Part shown: positions 31,612-40,871 of the stretch, one piece after another | Layout of the letters: every line of letters begins with the position of its first letter | How positions within the stretch are numbered: position 1 is the first letter of the stretch | Assembly (NCBI GenBank): GCA_038239345.1 | Contig: JBBSEX010000024.1 | Location: 1 to 64,000 of the forward strand | Length of the DNA: 64,000 nucleotides | Reading direction: 5' to 3' | Origin: JBBSEX01 sp038239345 | Lineage (GTDB): Bacteria > Acidobacteriota > Terriglobia > Bryobacterales > Bryobacteraceae | Made by a program: the position numbers and the translations under genes | The notes under the pieces: generated by a model | Told to the model about the DNA's origin: nothing | What the model saw: only the letters and a program-made list of their open reading frames with translations | The model's database searches: none

Positions 31612-33747
31612 ATGATGGCCTGGAGAAATGATCAATTGCTAAAGGATCGCGGTTTCATTTTTGCGGTCGGTGCGCTGGCCCTGATTATCGGGCTCGCTTA
31701 CTGGGATTGGACTGAGTTCCAGTTGGCGACGCGACGCGTGCACGAGACTGATGCGGCGATCCAGAAATTGAACACAGTTCTATCGACAATGAAAGACGCC
31801 GAAACCGGCCAGCGCGGATACCTGCTTACCGGTGAGGCGCGCTATCTGGAACCCTACAACCGGGCAACTGGCGAGATTGCCAACGAATTCGCCGCGCTCA
31901 AGGAATTTACACAGAATCAGCCGATTTTACAGGGGCAGATGGCGGAACTGGAGACCGCGATTAGAGCCAAATTTGGAGAGCTGGCTGAAACAATCGATCT
32001 GCGAACGGGACCCCATCCGGAACAATCCATCGCGGTTGTGAAATCAAATCGCGGCAAATACATCATGGAGAATATCCGCTCCCTCTGCTTGGGCATGCAA
32101 CAGACACTGAACGACGAACTTGCCGTCAGAAGTCGCCGCGCCGAAACGCAAACCCGGAATGCCCGCCTCACAAGCGTCGGGGCAAGCGTCCTGCTGTTCA
32201 TGCTCGTCACATCGATCACCATCAAGTTCAAGCGCGAGAAGGAAATGGCGGAGGCCGCGAACCAGGCTAAGAGCACCTTCCTGGCGAACATGAGCCATGA
32301 GTTGCGCACCCCGCTGAACGCGATTATCGGCTACAGCGAAATGTTGATCGAAGAAGCCGAAGAATCGCAAGCACCCGCGCTGATTGCCGATGTGGACAAG
32401 ATCAGGGTGGCGGGCAAGCACCTGCTGGAGTTGATCAACGCCGTTCTCGATTTGTCGAAGATCGAAGCCGGCAAAATGGAGTTGTATCTGGAGACGTTTA
32501 GCGTTCCAAAGTTGGTGGAAGACGTGATGACAGTGATCAAACCGCTAGCCGACAAGAACGGAAATACTCTGCGCGTGGTCCTGGATCCGGGCGTCGAATC
32601 GATGCGCTCCGATCAGACGAAAGTTCGTCAAAGCCTGTTCAATCTCCTCAGTAATGCCTGCAAATTTACATCCCAGGGAATTGTGACAACGGAGGTCCGG
32701 CTGCTTCCCGACCAACGAATCTCTTTTGCGATTACCGACAGCGGCGTCGGCATCAGCAAAGAGCATGCGTCCAAACTCTTCGAGCCTTTCATTCAGGCCG
32801 ATGCGTCAACCAGCCGGAAATTCGGCGGTTCGGGATTAGGGCTTGCCATTAGCCGCAGCTTCGCCAAAATGATGGGCGGCGACATTACCGTGCAATCGGA
32901 AGAGGGTAAGGGTTCGACTTTCACCTTGACGCTGCCCCAGACCGTGGCGGTGGAAGGAAAGAAGGAAGAACTTGTGGCGACGCCGGCCGAGGGTGGGTCC
33001 GCCGGAACCGTGCTGGTGATCGACGATGAACCCGCCGTACATGAAATACTGACGCGCACGCTGCTCAAATACGGATTTCGCATAGAGAACGCATTCAGTG
33101 GAGAGGAAGGTCTGCGGATGGCCCGCAAGCTTCGCCCCAACGTGATCACGCTGGACGTAATGATGTCCGGCATGGACGGCTGGATGGTGCTGTCCTCGCT
33201 CAAATCCGACCCTGATCTTGCCGACATCCCGGTGATCATGCTAACCATCGTCGACAGTAAGAACCTCGGATACTCGCTCGGAGCGGCCGACTACCTGACA
33301 AAGCCGATTGATCGCGAGCGCCTTTCCTCGGTGTTGCTTCGCTATCGGGGAAATGCCGCGAATAGCGTTCTGGTGGTGGAGGACGATCCGTCGTCGCGCG
33401 AGATGTTGCGGCGTCTCATGGAGCACGACGGCTGGATCGTGGCGGAGGCCGAAAATGGCCGCGCGGCCCTTGACGAAATGGCCCGCAGCCTGCCCAGCAT
33501 CGTTCTTCTCGACCTCATGATGCCGGAAATGGACGGATTCGAATTCCTCACCGAAATGCATCTTCACGAGGCGTGGCGCTCCATCCCCGTGATCGTCATC
33601 ACCGCCAAGGACCTGACGGCTGAAGATAGAGCACGGCTGAATGGACATGTCAGCCGGGTGATTGAAAAAGGTTTTCTGCGCCGCGATGAGTTGCTGCAAC
33701 AGGTCAGCCAGTTGGTGGCCGCCCGCGTACGCCGCCCGAAACTTTAA
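31612..33747 (+). CDS. Hybrid sensor histidine kinase with CHASE3 sensor and two receiver domains
   Basis: Inner-membrane signalling kinase, 711 residues. Two membrane helices (about 15-31 and 187-204) flank a periplasmic CHASE3-like helical sensor (MKDAETGQRGYLLTGEARYL is its hallmark). Then come HisKA with phosphoacceptor His229 (NMSHELRTPLN), HATPase_c with SLFNLLSNACKFT and GSGLGLAIS, and two receiver domains (VLVIDDEP with ITLDVMMSGMDGW; VLVVEDDP with VLLDLMMPEMDGF). No separate response regulator is adjacent, so its output is unknown. The stop overlaps the convergent desaturase by 4 bp. Confidence 0.93.
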   Translation: MMAWRNDQLLKDRGFIFAVGALALIIGLAYWDWTEFQLATRRVHETDAAIQKLNTVLSTMKDAETGQRGYLLTGEARYLEPYNRATGEIANEFAALKEFTQNQPILQGQMAELETAIRAKFGELAETIDLRTGPHPEQSIAVVKSNRGKYIMENIRSLCLGMQQTLNDELAVRSRRAETQTRNARLTSVGASVLLFMLVTSITIKFKREKEMAEAANQAKSTFLANMSHELRTPLNAIIGYSEMLIEEAEESQAPALIADVDKIRVAGKHLLELINAVLDLSKIEAGKMELYLETFSVPKLVEDVMTVIKPLADKNGNTLRVVLDPGVESMRSDQTKVRQSLFNLLSNACKFTSQGIVTTEVRLLPDQRISFAITDSGVGISKEHASKLFEPFIQADASTSRKFGGSGLGLAISRSFAKMMGGDITVQSEEGKGSTFTLTLPQTVAVEGKKEELVATPAEGGSAGTVLVIDDEPAVHEILTRTLLKYGFRIENAFSGEEGLRMARKLRPNVITLDVMMSGMDGWMVLSSLKSDPDLADIPVIMLTIVDSKNLGYSLGAADYLTKPIDRERLSSVLLRYRGNAANSVLVVEDDPSSREMLRRLMEHDGWIVAEAENGRAALDEMARSLPSIVLLDLMMPEMDGFEFLTEMHLHEAWRSIPVIVITAKDLTAEDRARLNGHVSRVIEKGFLRRDELLQQVSQLVAARVRRPKL

Positions 33748-34466
33748 GCCGCGGCCTTGGCGATCGGCTCCGGTTTCACTTGGGCCAAGCGCACGAATTC
33801 CAAGAGGCGAATCACGGGCCAGGCGGGATCGATCTCCAGACCGCGCTGCGCGAAGCGGGCGGAACTCGGAAACTCGTGATGGTTGTTGTGCAGACCTTCC
33901 CCACCCGTCAACAGAGCCACCCACTGCAGGTTCGTGGCAAGATTCTCAAAATTACGATAGCCGATCATATGGCACAAGCTATTGATCATCGAGTTCAGCA
34001 GAATGTAGAACACAACGTGGAAAAGCCACGCCGCCGCGCCCCACATCCACCCGAACATCAGCATGAAAATGATCAGCCCGCCTAACGCCCCAAAATGCAG
34101 ATAGGGAATCTTGTCGACCAGGTCGGGCTTGTAATCGGGAGTATACTTGCGGACCGTCGCGGGATTGCTTTTCTCTGCTTGATAATAAAAAAAATTTCCG
34201 AAGAGCACGTGCCACAACCCATAGATGTAGGGGCTATGTGGATCGCCTTCCTTATCGGAAAAGTGATGATGCTTTCGATGAACGGCAACCCATTCCCGCG
34301 GTACGATGCCAGTGAACAAAGAGATCTCCAGGTGCATCAAAGTCGCCACAACCGGATTTAATTCCAGACCCCGATGGGTAAGATAACGGTGGAGATAAAT
34401 AGTCGTGAAAAGTACGGATATCTGCAGAATGCAGAGAGTAATCAACAACATCCAAACAAAACTCAT
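33744..34466 (-). CDS. Membrane fatty-acid (acyl-CoA) desaturase
   Basis: Integral-membrane di-iron delta-9-type desaturase, 240 residues. The three histidine boxes are present: HRYLTH, HRKHHHF and HNNHHEF, between hydrophobic segments (MSFVWMLLITLCILQISVLF and LGGLIIFMLMFGWMWGAAAW). It would introduce a cis double bond into acyl chains and tune membrane fluidity. ATG at 34466 has GGAGA six bp upstream, so the upstream in-frame extension to 34637 is rejected. The length is shorter than typical 300-residue desaturases but all metal ligands are retained. Confidence 0.9.
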   Translation of the reverse strand: MSFVWMLLITLCILQISVLFTTIYLHRYLTHRGLELNPVVATLMHLEISLFTGIVPREWVAVHRKHHHFSDKEGDPHSPYIYGLWHVLFGNFFYYQAEKSNPATVRKYTPDYKPDLVDKIPYLHFGALGGLIIFMLMFGWMWGAAAWLFHVVFYILLNSMINSLCHMIGYRNFENLATNLQWVALLTGGEGLHNNHHEFPSSARFAQRGLEIDPAWPVIRLLEFVRLAQVKPEPIAKAAA

Positions 34467-34548
34467 TCGCGTTCTCCGGCCTGCGGGCAGTCCCCTTATG
34501 CTAACAGATGCGATGTGACGGCCCAGTGTCCGATTAACGTCGATTCGC

Positions 34549-36345
34549 TTACACGGCGGCGGATTCCCGGTGCGCCTGGCGCTCGGCGTTGCTAGCCAGG
34601 TCGGCCTCGGCCGGAAACTCGCAATGCTTCCAGCCAAGCCGCCGGTACGCCACCAGCAGGCAATCGTTGAAGAACTCGGGCGTGTCCAGAAAGCGATAAT
34701 CGCCAGCTTCGGCCCGGGCCGGATACTTGCCGCCGCTCATCGTTTCCATCACCAGGGGCAGCACCGTTCCCGACGTTAATTCCTCCAGAAGCTGAACAAA
34801 TTCGGGCTCTGGTTCCAGCTTGCCTCCGAAGCGATCCACCACTTCAGCGATGTTCGGCAGATTGAACAGCGCCTGAATCAGCAGGGTCCAGGTTAGATAC
34901 CGGACATGCCGTGAAATGTCGCCCATGGCGCGGTTCATGGCGCCCAAACGCAGCTGAATTTTATACGCCAGAAGAATTGCCTTGGCGCTGGCCCGGAGGT
35001 GTGCCGGATCGAACGTCCGAACGTAGAGGCGCTCCTTTTCAAAGATCTCTACCAGATGTTGCATGCCATCGATCCGCCCGCGCAGGGCCAGGAACGTTCG
35101 CGCCATTCGCTTAATTTCCAGGGGCTTGATGTCCGCCGGGAAACCTTCGGCTTGCAGCATCTGAATGTCGGGACGCCCCTCCTGCCGGGCGTAGAAGAGG
35201 CCCAGATCCTGTTTGAACTTATCGGCGAAGCGCAGTTGAATAATGTCGTTGGCTCGCAGATTCCAGGCGTGGACGGGGTTCTGCTTGTTCGTCGAAATCG
35301 TAATCGCGGAGAGAAATTCATCGCTGCCGCCGGTCACGATTTTTGCGATCACTGGAATGGATCGCAACCGGCTCCAATTGTTGCGTAGCTCCGGATCGTC
35401 CTTGTGATCGCGCAGAAACCGGTCCAGCGTGCTGACGGTCTGCGCTCCATTTACGAGGCGCGGTTCGGTGAGCACGAACTGATCGCCCACCAGGCGCATC
35501 CCTTCCACGTGAAGCGTGATGCCGTTGTGGTGATAAGCAAAGGCCTGTGCCGGCATCGTCCCACGAAAAACGATATTTTCAAGCGACTCGCGAATCGCTC
35601 TATTCGGCGGCGTCGCCGGTGGTAAGCCGAGCCGGATATTACGGCTTAGCAGGCGGCCTTCCATCGTTTCATGGAACTGATGCAAATCCAGCAGGCGAAG
35701 AAAACCCATGTACATCTTGACGCCGTTCGGCAGCACGGATTCCAGCAGTTCCCCCAACCGGACATTGAACTCGAACGTCTCGCGAACCTTCTCTACCGCG
35801 GTTTCGCTTCCGTTAGAGTGATACTCGATGCCGAGGTTTACCTTGCGCGGCGCAAAGAACCGGTCGATCCAAACGGCCTTGCGTTCCAGGTGTTGTTGTA
35901 GCGCTTCCAAAATCCCGCTGCGCGCCGTTTCTTCCGTACTGCCGTTATAAATCAGGTTCACCGAAACCTGCTCAACCTCTTCCCGATTCTCGGCCAGCAC
36001 TCTACGGAGCGAACCCAAAAGCGGAGAAGGATTTCGGCTGGCGTCGGGCTGGAAAATTCGCTCCATTCCCTTGGTGATTAGGCGAATATAGCCTTCCTGA
36101 AAGGCCCGATGATCTTCCGACCAGACTGCGTGATACAGGTTTAATTTGTGGCTGGCGGAATCGTAGTGAAACGCCGAAATTCCCAGCTCGGGATGATCGA
36201 ATTCAACCTGCCCCGCTACATCTGCCGGTGGTATGCGGAAAACATGCGCGATGTAAAGCCAGGCGAAGTAACTGTCGAGGCGAGTGCCATGCTCATATTG
36301 ATTTTCACGGACGGTCTGTTTCAGTTCGCTTTCGGTGACAATCAT
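34549..36345 (-). CDS. AIPR-domain protein (abortive phage infection-like)
   Basis: A 598-residue protein with an AIPR domain (PF10592) centred on about 225-420: GRLLSRNIRLGLP, then FAYHHNGITLHVEGMRLVGD and EPRLVNGAQTVSTLDRFLRD, the characteristic block of the family. AIPR proteins were first noted as abortive-infection phage-resistance factors; their mechanism is poorly known. No phage-defence partner, transposase or integrase sits beside it; neighbours are metabolic genes. Alternatively it serves a housekeeping role in this lineage. ATG at 36345 is preceded by GGAGCAGAGG. Confidence 0.8.
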   Translation of the reverse strand: MIVTESELKQTVRENQYEHGTRLDSYFAWLYIAHVFRIPPADVAGQVEFDHPELGISAFHYDSASHKLNLYHAVWSEDHRAFQEGYIRLITKGMERIFQPDASRNPSPLLGSLRRVLAENREEVEQVSVNLIYNGSTEETARSGILEALQQHLERKAVWIDRFFAPRKVNLGIEYHSNGSETAVEKVRETFEFNVRLGELLESVLPNGVKMYMGFLRLLDLHQFHETMEGRLLSRNIRLGLPPATPPNRAIRESLENIVFRGTMPAQAFAYHHNGITLHVEGMRLVGDQFVLTEPRLVNGAQTVSTLDRFLRDHKDDPELRNNWSRLRSIPVIAKIVTGGSDEFLSAITISTNKQNPVHAWNLRANDIIQLRFADKFKQDLGLFYARQEGRPDIQMLQAEGFPADIKPLEIKRMARTFLALRGRIDGMQHLVEIFEKERLYVRTFDPAHLRASAKAILLAYKIQLRLGAMNRAMGDISRHVRYLTWTLLIQALFNLPNIAEVVDRFGGKLEPEPEFVQLLEELTSGTVLPLVMETMSGGKYPARAEAGDYRFLDTPEFFNDCLLVAYRRLGWKHCEFPAEADLASNAERQAHRESAAV

Positions 36346-36426
36346 CCAGGAACGCCTCTGCTCCTACGTTTCTTAGATCGCCTCAGGGCCTTGGAACAAT
36401 TTATTGTACTCTAGACGAAATTTCCT

Positions 36427-37725
36427 CTAGCGCGCAATCAATACCGTCAAATCCATTACGTTGGTGCGTGTCGGACCGGTTTTCACCAGCCCATCCAGCC
36501 GTTCGAAATAGCGATAGGAATCGTTGTTCGCCAGGTATTCGCCGGCCCGCAAACCCGCTGCCAGACCGCGCGCTATCGTCTCGCCATCACATATCGCCCC
36601 GGCGGCATCCGTCGGACCATCCGTACCATCGGTGCCCGCGCTAAGCACCGCGGCGCGCTGTAATCCCGCGATGTCGATAGCCGCCGCAAGAACGAATTCC
36701 TGGTTCCGTCCGCCTAGCCCGGACCCGCGCAAAGTCACCGTAGTCTCGCCGCCGCTCAATATGCAGGCAGGCCGCCGAATCGGCCGGCCGCTCTCCGTCA
36801 CTTCGCGCAAAATTGCCGCGTGCACCTGGGCAACCTCACGCGCTTCCCCGTGCATGGAGGTGCTCAACACCAGAGTTTTATAACCCAACTCGCGGGCCTT
36901 TGCCGCCGCCGCATCCACCGCCAGACGATTGCTGCCGACAATTACGTTCTGAACACTCTTGAATAGCGCATCGCCAGGCTTCGGCGTTTCGACGAAAGTT
37001 GCGGCCACTTCAATTCCATACTTCCGCAGAATCGCCCGCGCATCTTCGCTGGTGGAACTATCGCCCACCGTAGGGCCGGACCCGATCACGTCCAGATTGT
37101 CTCCGATGACATCGGAAAGAATCAGCGCGACGACGGTCGCCGGATAGGCCAGCCGAGCCAGTTGGCCGCCCTTGATCCAGGAGAGATGTTTGCGCACGGT
37201 ATTGATCTCGTGAATACTGGCGCCCGAGTCCAGCAGGCGCCGCGTCAACTGCTGCTTCTGCTCCAGCGTCAATCCTTCGATGGGCGCGGGAAGCAGCGCC
37301 GACGCGCCTCCGGAGATCAAGGCGATGACCAGATCGTTAGCACCGGCGTCGCTTGCGATGGCGGCGATTTGTCGTGCGCCGCGAACTCCATTTTCGTCGG
37401 GCAGCGGATGGCCGCACTCATTGAGCAAGATTCGTCGCAAGCGTGCGCTGTGGCCATACTTGACGTTGATCAGGCCGCCGGTAATGCGCTTCCCCAGCAG
37501 GCGCTCTATCGCCTGCGCCATGGGAGCCGATGCTTTCCCGGCGCCGATAACAAAAATGCCGGTGTAGCGGTGAAGCGGATATCGCTTTCGCCCGGCGATC
37601 AGAATATCGTCTTCGATCCGGACATGCCGCAGGACGGCTTCAACGGGGTCGGCTGAGCGCAAAGCGGCATGAAAAATCTGAAGAGCATGCTTCCCAGATG
37701 TCTTGGTTTCTCTGCTCGCGCCCAT
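36427..37725 (-). CDS. Glycerate 2-kinase (GckA/MOFRL type)
   Basis: Cytoplasmic enzyme that phosphorylates D-glycerate, feeding 2-phosphoglycerate into glycolysis. The 432 residues contain the DUF4147 N-domain (IFVIGAGKASAPMAQAIERL, ALISGGASALLPAPIEGLTL, HEINTVRKHLSWIKGGQLA) and the C-terminal MOFRL domain (ILSGGETTVTLRGSGLGGRN, SAGTDGTDGPTDAAGA). Length fits the family. It is the last gene of a likely operon with an SDR and aroK; only 2 bp separate it from aroK. Confidence 0.92.
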   Translation of the reverse strand: MGASRETKTSGKHALQIFHAALRSADPVEAVLRHVRIEDDILIAGRKRYPLHRYTGIFVIGAGKASAPMAQAIERLLGKRITGGLINVKYGHSARLRRILLNECGHPLPDENGVRGARQIAAIASDAGANDLVIALISGGASALLPAPIEGLTLEQKQQLTRRLLDSGASIHEINTVRKHLSWIKGGQLARLAYPATVVALILSDVIGDNLDVIGSGPTVGDSSTSEDARAILRKYGIEVAATFVETPKPGDALFKSVQNVIVGSNRLAVDAAAAKARELGYKTLVLSTSMHGEAREVAQVHAAILREVTESGRPIRRPACILSGGETTVTLRGSGLGGRNQEFVLAAAIDIAGLQRAAVLSAGTDGTDGPTDAAGAICDGETIARGLAAGLRAGEYLANNDSYRYFERLDGLVKTGPTRTNVMDLTVLIAR

Positions 37726-37727
37726 TC

Positions 37728-38255
37728 TTAAAACAACGGAAGCTGCAAGATATCGGCCACCGTCTTATTAGAATCGTCGTCCATTACATCGATACGAAAG
37801 TCCGCCCGGGAATACTTTTCGCGTCGCGAATGATACAACTGTTCCAACTTTTCGGCGTCCTTCGCCAAGGGCCGGTGAGAGGCTGTAGTCAACCGTTTCC
37901 GTATTACGTCCAGCGGACAATCCAGCCAGATACTCACGCCATTGTTGCTCAGCAATTCGTAGTTATCTTCCTGCACGAACGTCCCGCCACCCAAGGCCAC
38001 TACGGTAGGCTTGCCGCTCTGAATGTTCCGCACCCGCTTCCGGATTCCCGCTGCTTCAATCTCCCGGAAGTGCGATTCGCCATCGGTTTCGAAGATGTCG
38101 GAGATGGAGCGCCGCTCTTCGTCTTCAATCTCGTCGTCGATGTCGCTGAAGTGCCAGCCCAACTCGTACGCAAGCAGCCGGCCGATAGTGCTTTTACCCG
38201 AACCCATGAACCCGACCAGATAAATCCCCGGCGAGCGCTTTAGCTTCAGAATCAT
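37728..38255 (-). CDS. aroK: Shikimate kinase
   Basis: Phosphorylates shikimate at O3 in the chorismate pathway. The 175 residues show the Walker A GFMGSGKSTIGRLLA, substrate motifs SDIDDEIE and FREIEAAGIRK, VVALGGGTFV, and RPLAKD in the lid. Its start overlaps the stop of the SDR gene by 4 bp (38252-38255), implying coupled translation. Residues near the C-terminus (ADFRIDVMDDDSNKTVADIL) are normal for the family. Confidence 0.94.
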   Translation of the reverse strand: MILKLKRSPGIYLVGFMGSGKSTIGRLLAYELGWHFSDIDDEIEDEERRSISDIFETDGESHFREIEAAGIRKRVRNIQSGKPTVVALGGGTFVQEDNYELLSNNGVSIWLDCPLDVIRKRLTTASHRPLAKDAEKLEQLYHSRREKYSRADFRIDVMDDDSNKTVADILQLPLF

Positions 38256-39037
38256 CCGGCCGCTTCCTGCCTGTGAAGAATACTCGCCATACGCTTATCC
38301 ACGACGGCCGGCAATAGACGCTCCAGGGCCACGAACAGCCAGCCGATTCGTGGCGTTACCACAGTGCGCGCATTTCGTTCGATGCCGCGGACAATTGCCT
38401 CGGCGCAATCTTCGGCGGTAATCGCGAACTTCTTGCGCGCCGCGATGCCCGCTGGCGGACCACCCGCCAAGGCGTGTTCCTGAAACCCGGTCCGCACATA
38501 ACCCGGACAGACCGTCATGGCGTGAATGCCGTCCCGGCCCACTTCCATTCGTAATCCGTCGGTAAGAGATCCAAGCGCATATTTCGATGCCGAATAAAGT
38601 GTAAACCAGGGCAGCGTAACTTTGCCGCCGATGGAGCCGACGTTGACGACCGACCCGCTGCCTTGGCGGCGCATGTGGGGAACCACTAGCTGGATCATTG
38701 CCAGGGGCGCGAATAGATTCAGCTCGAACATTTCTCGCACTTGCTCCAAAGGCGCGTTCCAGCTGGGCGCGTAAAGACCCACGCCGGCATTGTTAATCAA
38801 AATATCAATGCGTCCAAAACGTTCCAGGGTGCGCTCTACAATCGCCCGGCGCGTTTCCGGATCGCGTATATCGCCGGCGGTGATTAAAGCCTCGGGTCCG
38901 GCGGCTTGTTCCAGTTCGTTATTGCGCCGGGCGGTGAGTGAAAGCCTTGCGCCACGCTTCCGCAATGCCGCCGCGCACGCCGCGCCGATTCCTCCGGAAG
39001 CGCCCGTGATCAGGATCACACTGTCCGTGATCTTCAT
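38252..39037 (-). CDS. Short-chain dehydrogenase/reductase
   Basis: A 261-residue NAD(P)-dependent oxidoreductase of the classical SDR family. It has the Rossmann motif TGASGGIGAACAAAL, NNAGVG, catalytic Ser in VNVGSIGG and the YSASKYA triad motif (YxxxK). An arginine after TGAS suggests NADPH use. Substrate unknown. ATG 39037 fits the family N-terminus (MKITDSVILITGASGGIG); the much longer open frame upstream is antisense to the next gene and rejected. First gene of the SDR-aroK-glycerate kinase operon. Confidence 0.9.
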   Translation of the reverse strand: MKITDSVILITGASGGIGAACAAALRKRGARLSLTARRNNELEQAAGPEALITAGDIRDPETRRAIVERTLERFGRIDILINNAGVGLYAPSWNAPLEQVREMFELNLFAPLAMIQLVVPHMRRQGSGSVVNVGSIGGKVTLPWFTLYSASKYALGSLTDGLRMEVGRDGIHAMTVCPGYVRTGFQEHALAGGPPAGIAARKKFAITAEDCAEAIVRGIERNARTVVTPRIGWLFVALERLLPAVVDKRMASILHRQEAAG

Positions 39038-39133
39038 GTATGGGGGGTCAAAAACGCGTACATTTCGCCTTTTCGACGATTGTTTCCGCGGCCCAAAATT
39101 GCCGCAATGGAGTAAGAAAGAGATAATAGTACC

Positions 39134-39760
39134 ATGCAACAGGAACTGCTGCCGCTGTTTCCGCTCCAAGTCGTCCTGTTTCCGCGAACGCCTCTTCCGC
39201 TTCATATTTTCGAAGACCGTTACAAGGAAATGATGCGCGAAGTGATCGATCAAAAAAGAGAATTCGGTGTGGTTCTGGCCGCCGAAAAAGGCATTGTCAA
39301 TACGGGCTGCACAGCGCTTGTAGAGCGGGTGGTGAATCAATATCCGGACGGCCGCCTGGATCTGCTGACTATCGGACGCCGGCGATTCGAGATCATCATG
39401 CTGAACGATGAAGAATCTTACTTGCGCGGAACGGTGGAGTTTTTCGACGACGAAGAGGACGAGCCTTCCTCGCTCGATCTGCAACAACGGGCCTTGGAGG
39501 GCTACAACGAATTGCGCGAGATGGAAGATTCGGAATTGAGCGAGCCGGAAATGGACGACCCCCAATTAAGTTTTCAACTGGCCCAAGCTCTTCCCGATCT
39601 GGACTTCCGCCAAGCGCTGCTGGCCAGCCGTTCGGAATCGTCGCGAATGAAGCAATTGGCGGAATTCCTACCCGAATATGTGTTCCGCCAAAAAGAGATC
39701 GCCCACGTGAAAGCGGTGGCCCCACGCAACGGCCATGCCAAGTGGCCGACATCGTTGTAA
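39134..39760 (+). CDS. LON peptidase substrate-binding-domain protein
   Basis: A 208-residue protein consisting of the Lon N-terminal-type domain without ATPase or protease: LLPLFPLQVVLFPRTPLPLH, then IFEDRYKEMMREVI and the helical bundle (about 115-195). Such stand-alone proteins are widespread with unknown role, perhaps protein or substrate binding. Its stop overlaps the ATG of the HAD gene (TAATG, 39758-39762), so they are translated together. Confidence 0.9.
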   Translation: MQQELLPLFPLQVVLFPRTPLPLHIFEDRYKEMMREVIDQKREFGVVLAAEKGIVNTGCTALVERVVNQYPDGRLDLLTIGRRRFEIIMLNDEESYLRGTVEFFDDEEDEPSSLDLQQRALEGYNELREMEDSELSEPEMDDPQLSFQLAQALPDLDFRQALLASRSESSRMKQLAEFLPEYVFRQKEIAHVKAVAPRNGHAKWPTSL

Positions 39761-40455
39761 TGCCGCGGCGGACCGGGCAACACCTGATTTTCGACGCCGA
39801 CGATACGCTGTGGGAAAACAACATCTACTTTGAGCGGGCCTTTGAGGAGTTCGTCGCCTTCCTGGCGCATTCCGCTCTTAGCGCGGTGCAAGTGCGAGAC
39901 ATCCTGGATGAGATTGAAGCGGCTAACGCAAAGATCCATGGGTACGGCTCAAAAAACTTCGGCAATAATTTGAATCAGGTGTATCGGCATTTATGCGAGC
40001 GCGATATCGACGACCAGGCGCTGACAATGGTGATGTCTTTCGCCGAACGAATTCTGGATCATCCAATGGAACTGATCGCCCACGTCCCGGAAACCTTGGC
40101 TGAACTTGCCACGCGTCACGATTTGACATTGTTCACCAAGGGCAATCCCGATGAGCAGCGGCTGAAAGTGGATCGCTCGGAGTTAGGCGGCCTATTTTCC
40201 CATGTCGAGATCGTCAAGGAGAAGAATGCGGGGTCTTACGGGGCATTGGTGGCGGCGCGCGGATTCAATCCGGCAATCACTTGGATGATCGGGAATTCAC
40301 CGAAGTCCGATGTCAATCCGGCCTTGGAAATCGGGCTCAATGCCGTCTTTATCCCGCATGCCCATACCTGGATACTGGAAAAGCAGGAAATTCGCGCTGG
40401 CAGCGGAGAATTATTGCAGGTGGACGAGTTTTCTCAATTGCTGCACTATTTCTGA
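39760..40455 (+). CDS. HAD-superfamily hydrolase
   Basis: A 231-residue phosphatase-like protein. Motif I is IFDADDTLWENN (nucleophile Asp), motif II lies in LTLFTKGNP (Thr), and motifs III/IV in IVKEKNAGSYGAL and MIGNSPKSDVNPALEIG. A helical cap is inserted after motif I. The DDTLWENN sequence resembles HAD enzymes acting on small phosphoesters; the substrate cannot be assigned. ATG at 39760 overlaps the upstream stop; a start at 39742 would add six residues. Confidence 0.88.
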   Translation: MPRRTGQHLIFDADDTLWENNIYFERAFEEFVAFLAHSALSAVQVRDILDEIEAANAKIHGYGSKNFGNNLNQVYRHLCERDIDDQALTMVMSFAERILDHPMELIAHVPETLAELATRHDLTLFTKGNPDEQRLKVDRSELGGLFSHVEIVKEKNAGSYGALVAARGFNPAITWMIGNSPKSDVNPALEIGLNAVFIPHAHTWILEKQEIRAGSGELLQVDEFSQLLHYF

Positions 40456-40533
40456 AGTACACCCAATAACAAGCCGCCAAAATTTTAGCGCCCAGAGGCG
40501 GACGGCGAATCATTCATAGGAGGAGTTTTACTT

Positions 40534-40794
40534 ATGAATTCGCTAGAACCCAAATTCGGACCCGACACGGAACATCGGGAAGGTCCGGTCGCGCGCGGGA
40601 TCGAACAGCAGACCGCGAAAGTGCCATCGGACATGTTCTTGTGGGCCGCGCTTGGCTCCATCGGCTTATCCCTGGTCTTCCAAGTCACAGGCAAGAAGGA
40701 TCAAGCCAATTTCGTTGGCCACTGGGCACCCACTATTTTGATTTTAGGTCTGTATAACAAGATGGTGAAGCTGCACGGGTCCGACGGAGCATAA
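40534..40794 (+). CDS. Small membrane-associated hypothetical protein
   Basis: An 86-residue protein preceded by a strong AGGAGG ribosome-binding site 10 bp before the ATG. The first 35 residues are polar (LEPKFGPDTEHREGPVARGI); two hydrophobic segments follow (MFLWAALGSIGLSLVFQVTG and FVGHWAPTILILGLYNKMVK), suggesting a small two-pass membrane protein. I recognise it as a type common in Acidobacteria but know no function. Flanked by the HAD gene and an M13 peptidase. Confidence 0.7.
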   Translation: MNSLEPKFGPDTEHREGPVARGIEQQTAKVPSDMFLWAALGSIGLSLVFQVTGKKDQANFVGHWAPTILILGLYNKMVKLHGSDGA

Positions 40795-40871
40795 TCCACC
40801 GCGGTTGGGGCCTTTTCGGTTCTCCGGCGAGTCCCCCTGAACTCTGCCTGCGCTCGCTACACTATACCTAT

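Noticed and set aside
38252..39565. 437-residue version of the SDR
   Set aside because: The 175-residue N-terminal extension is antisense to the LON-domain gene; the ATG at 39037 gives the normal SDR start.
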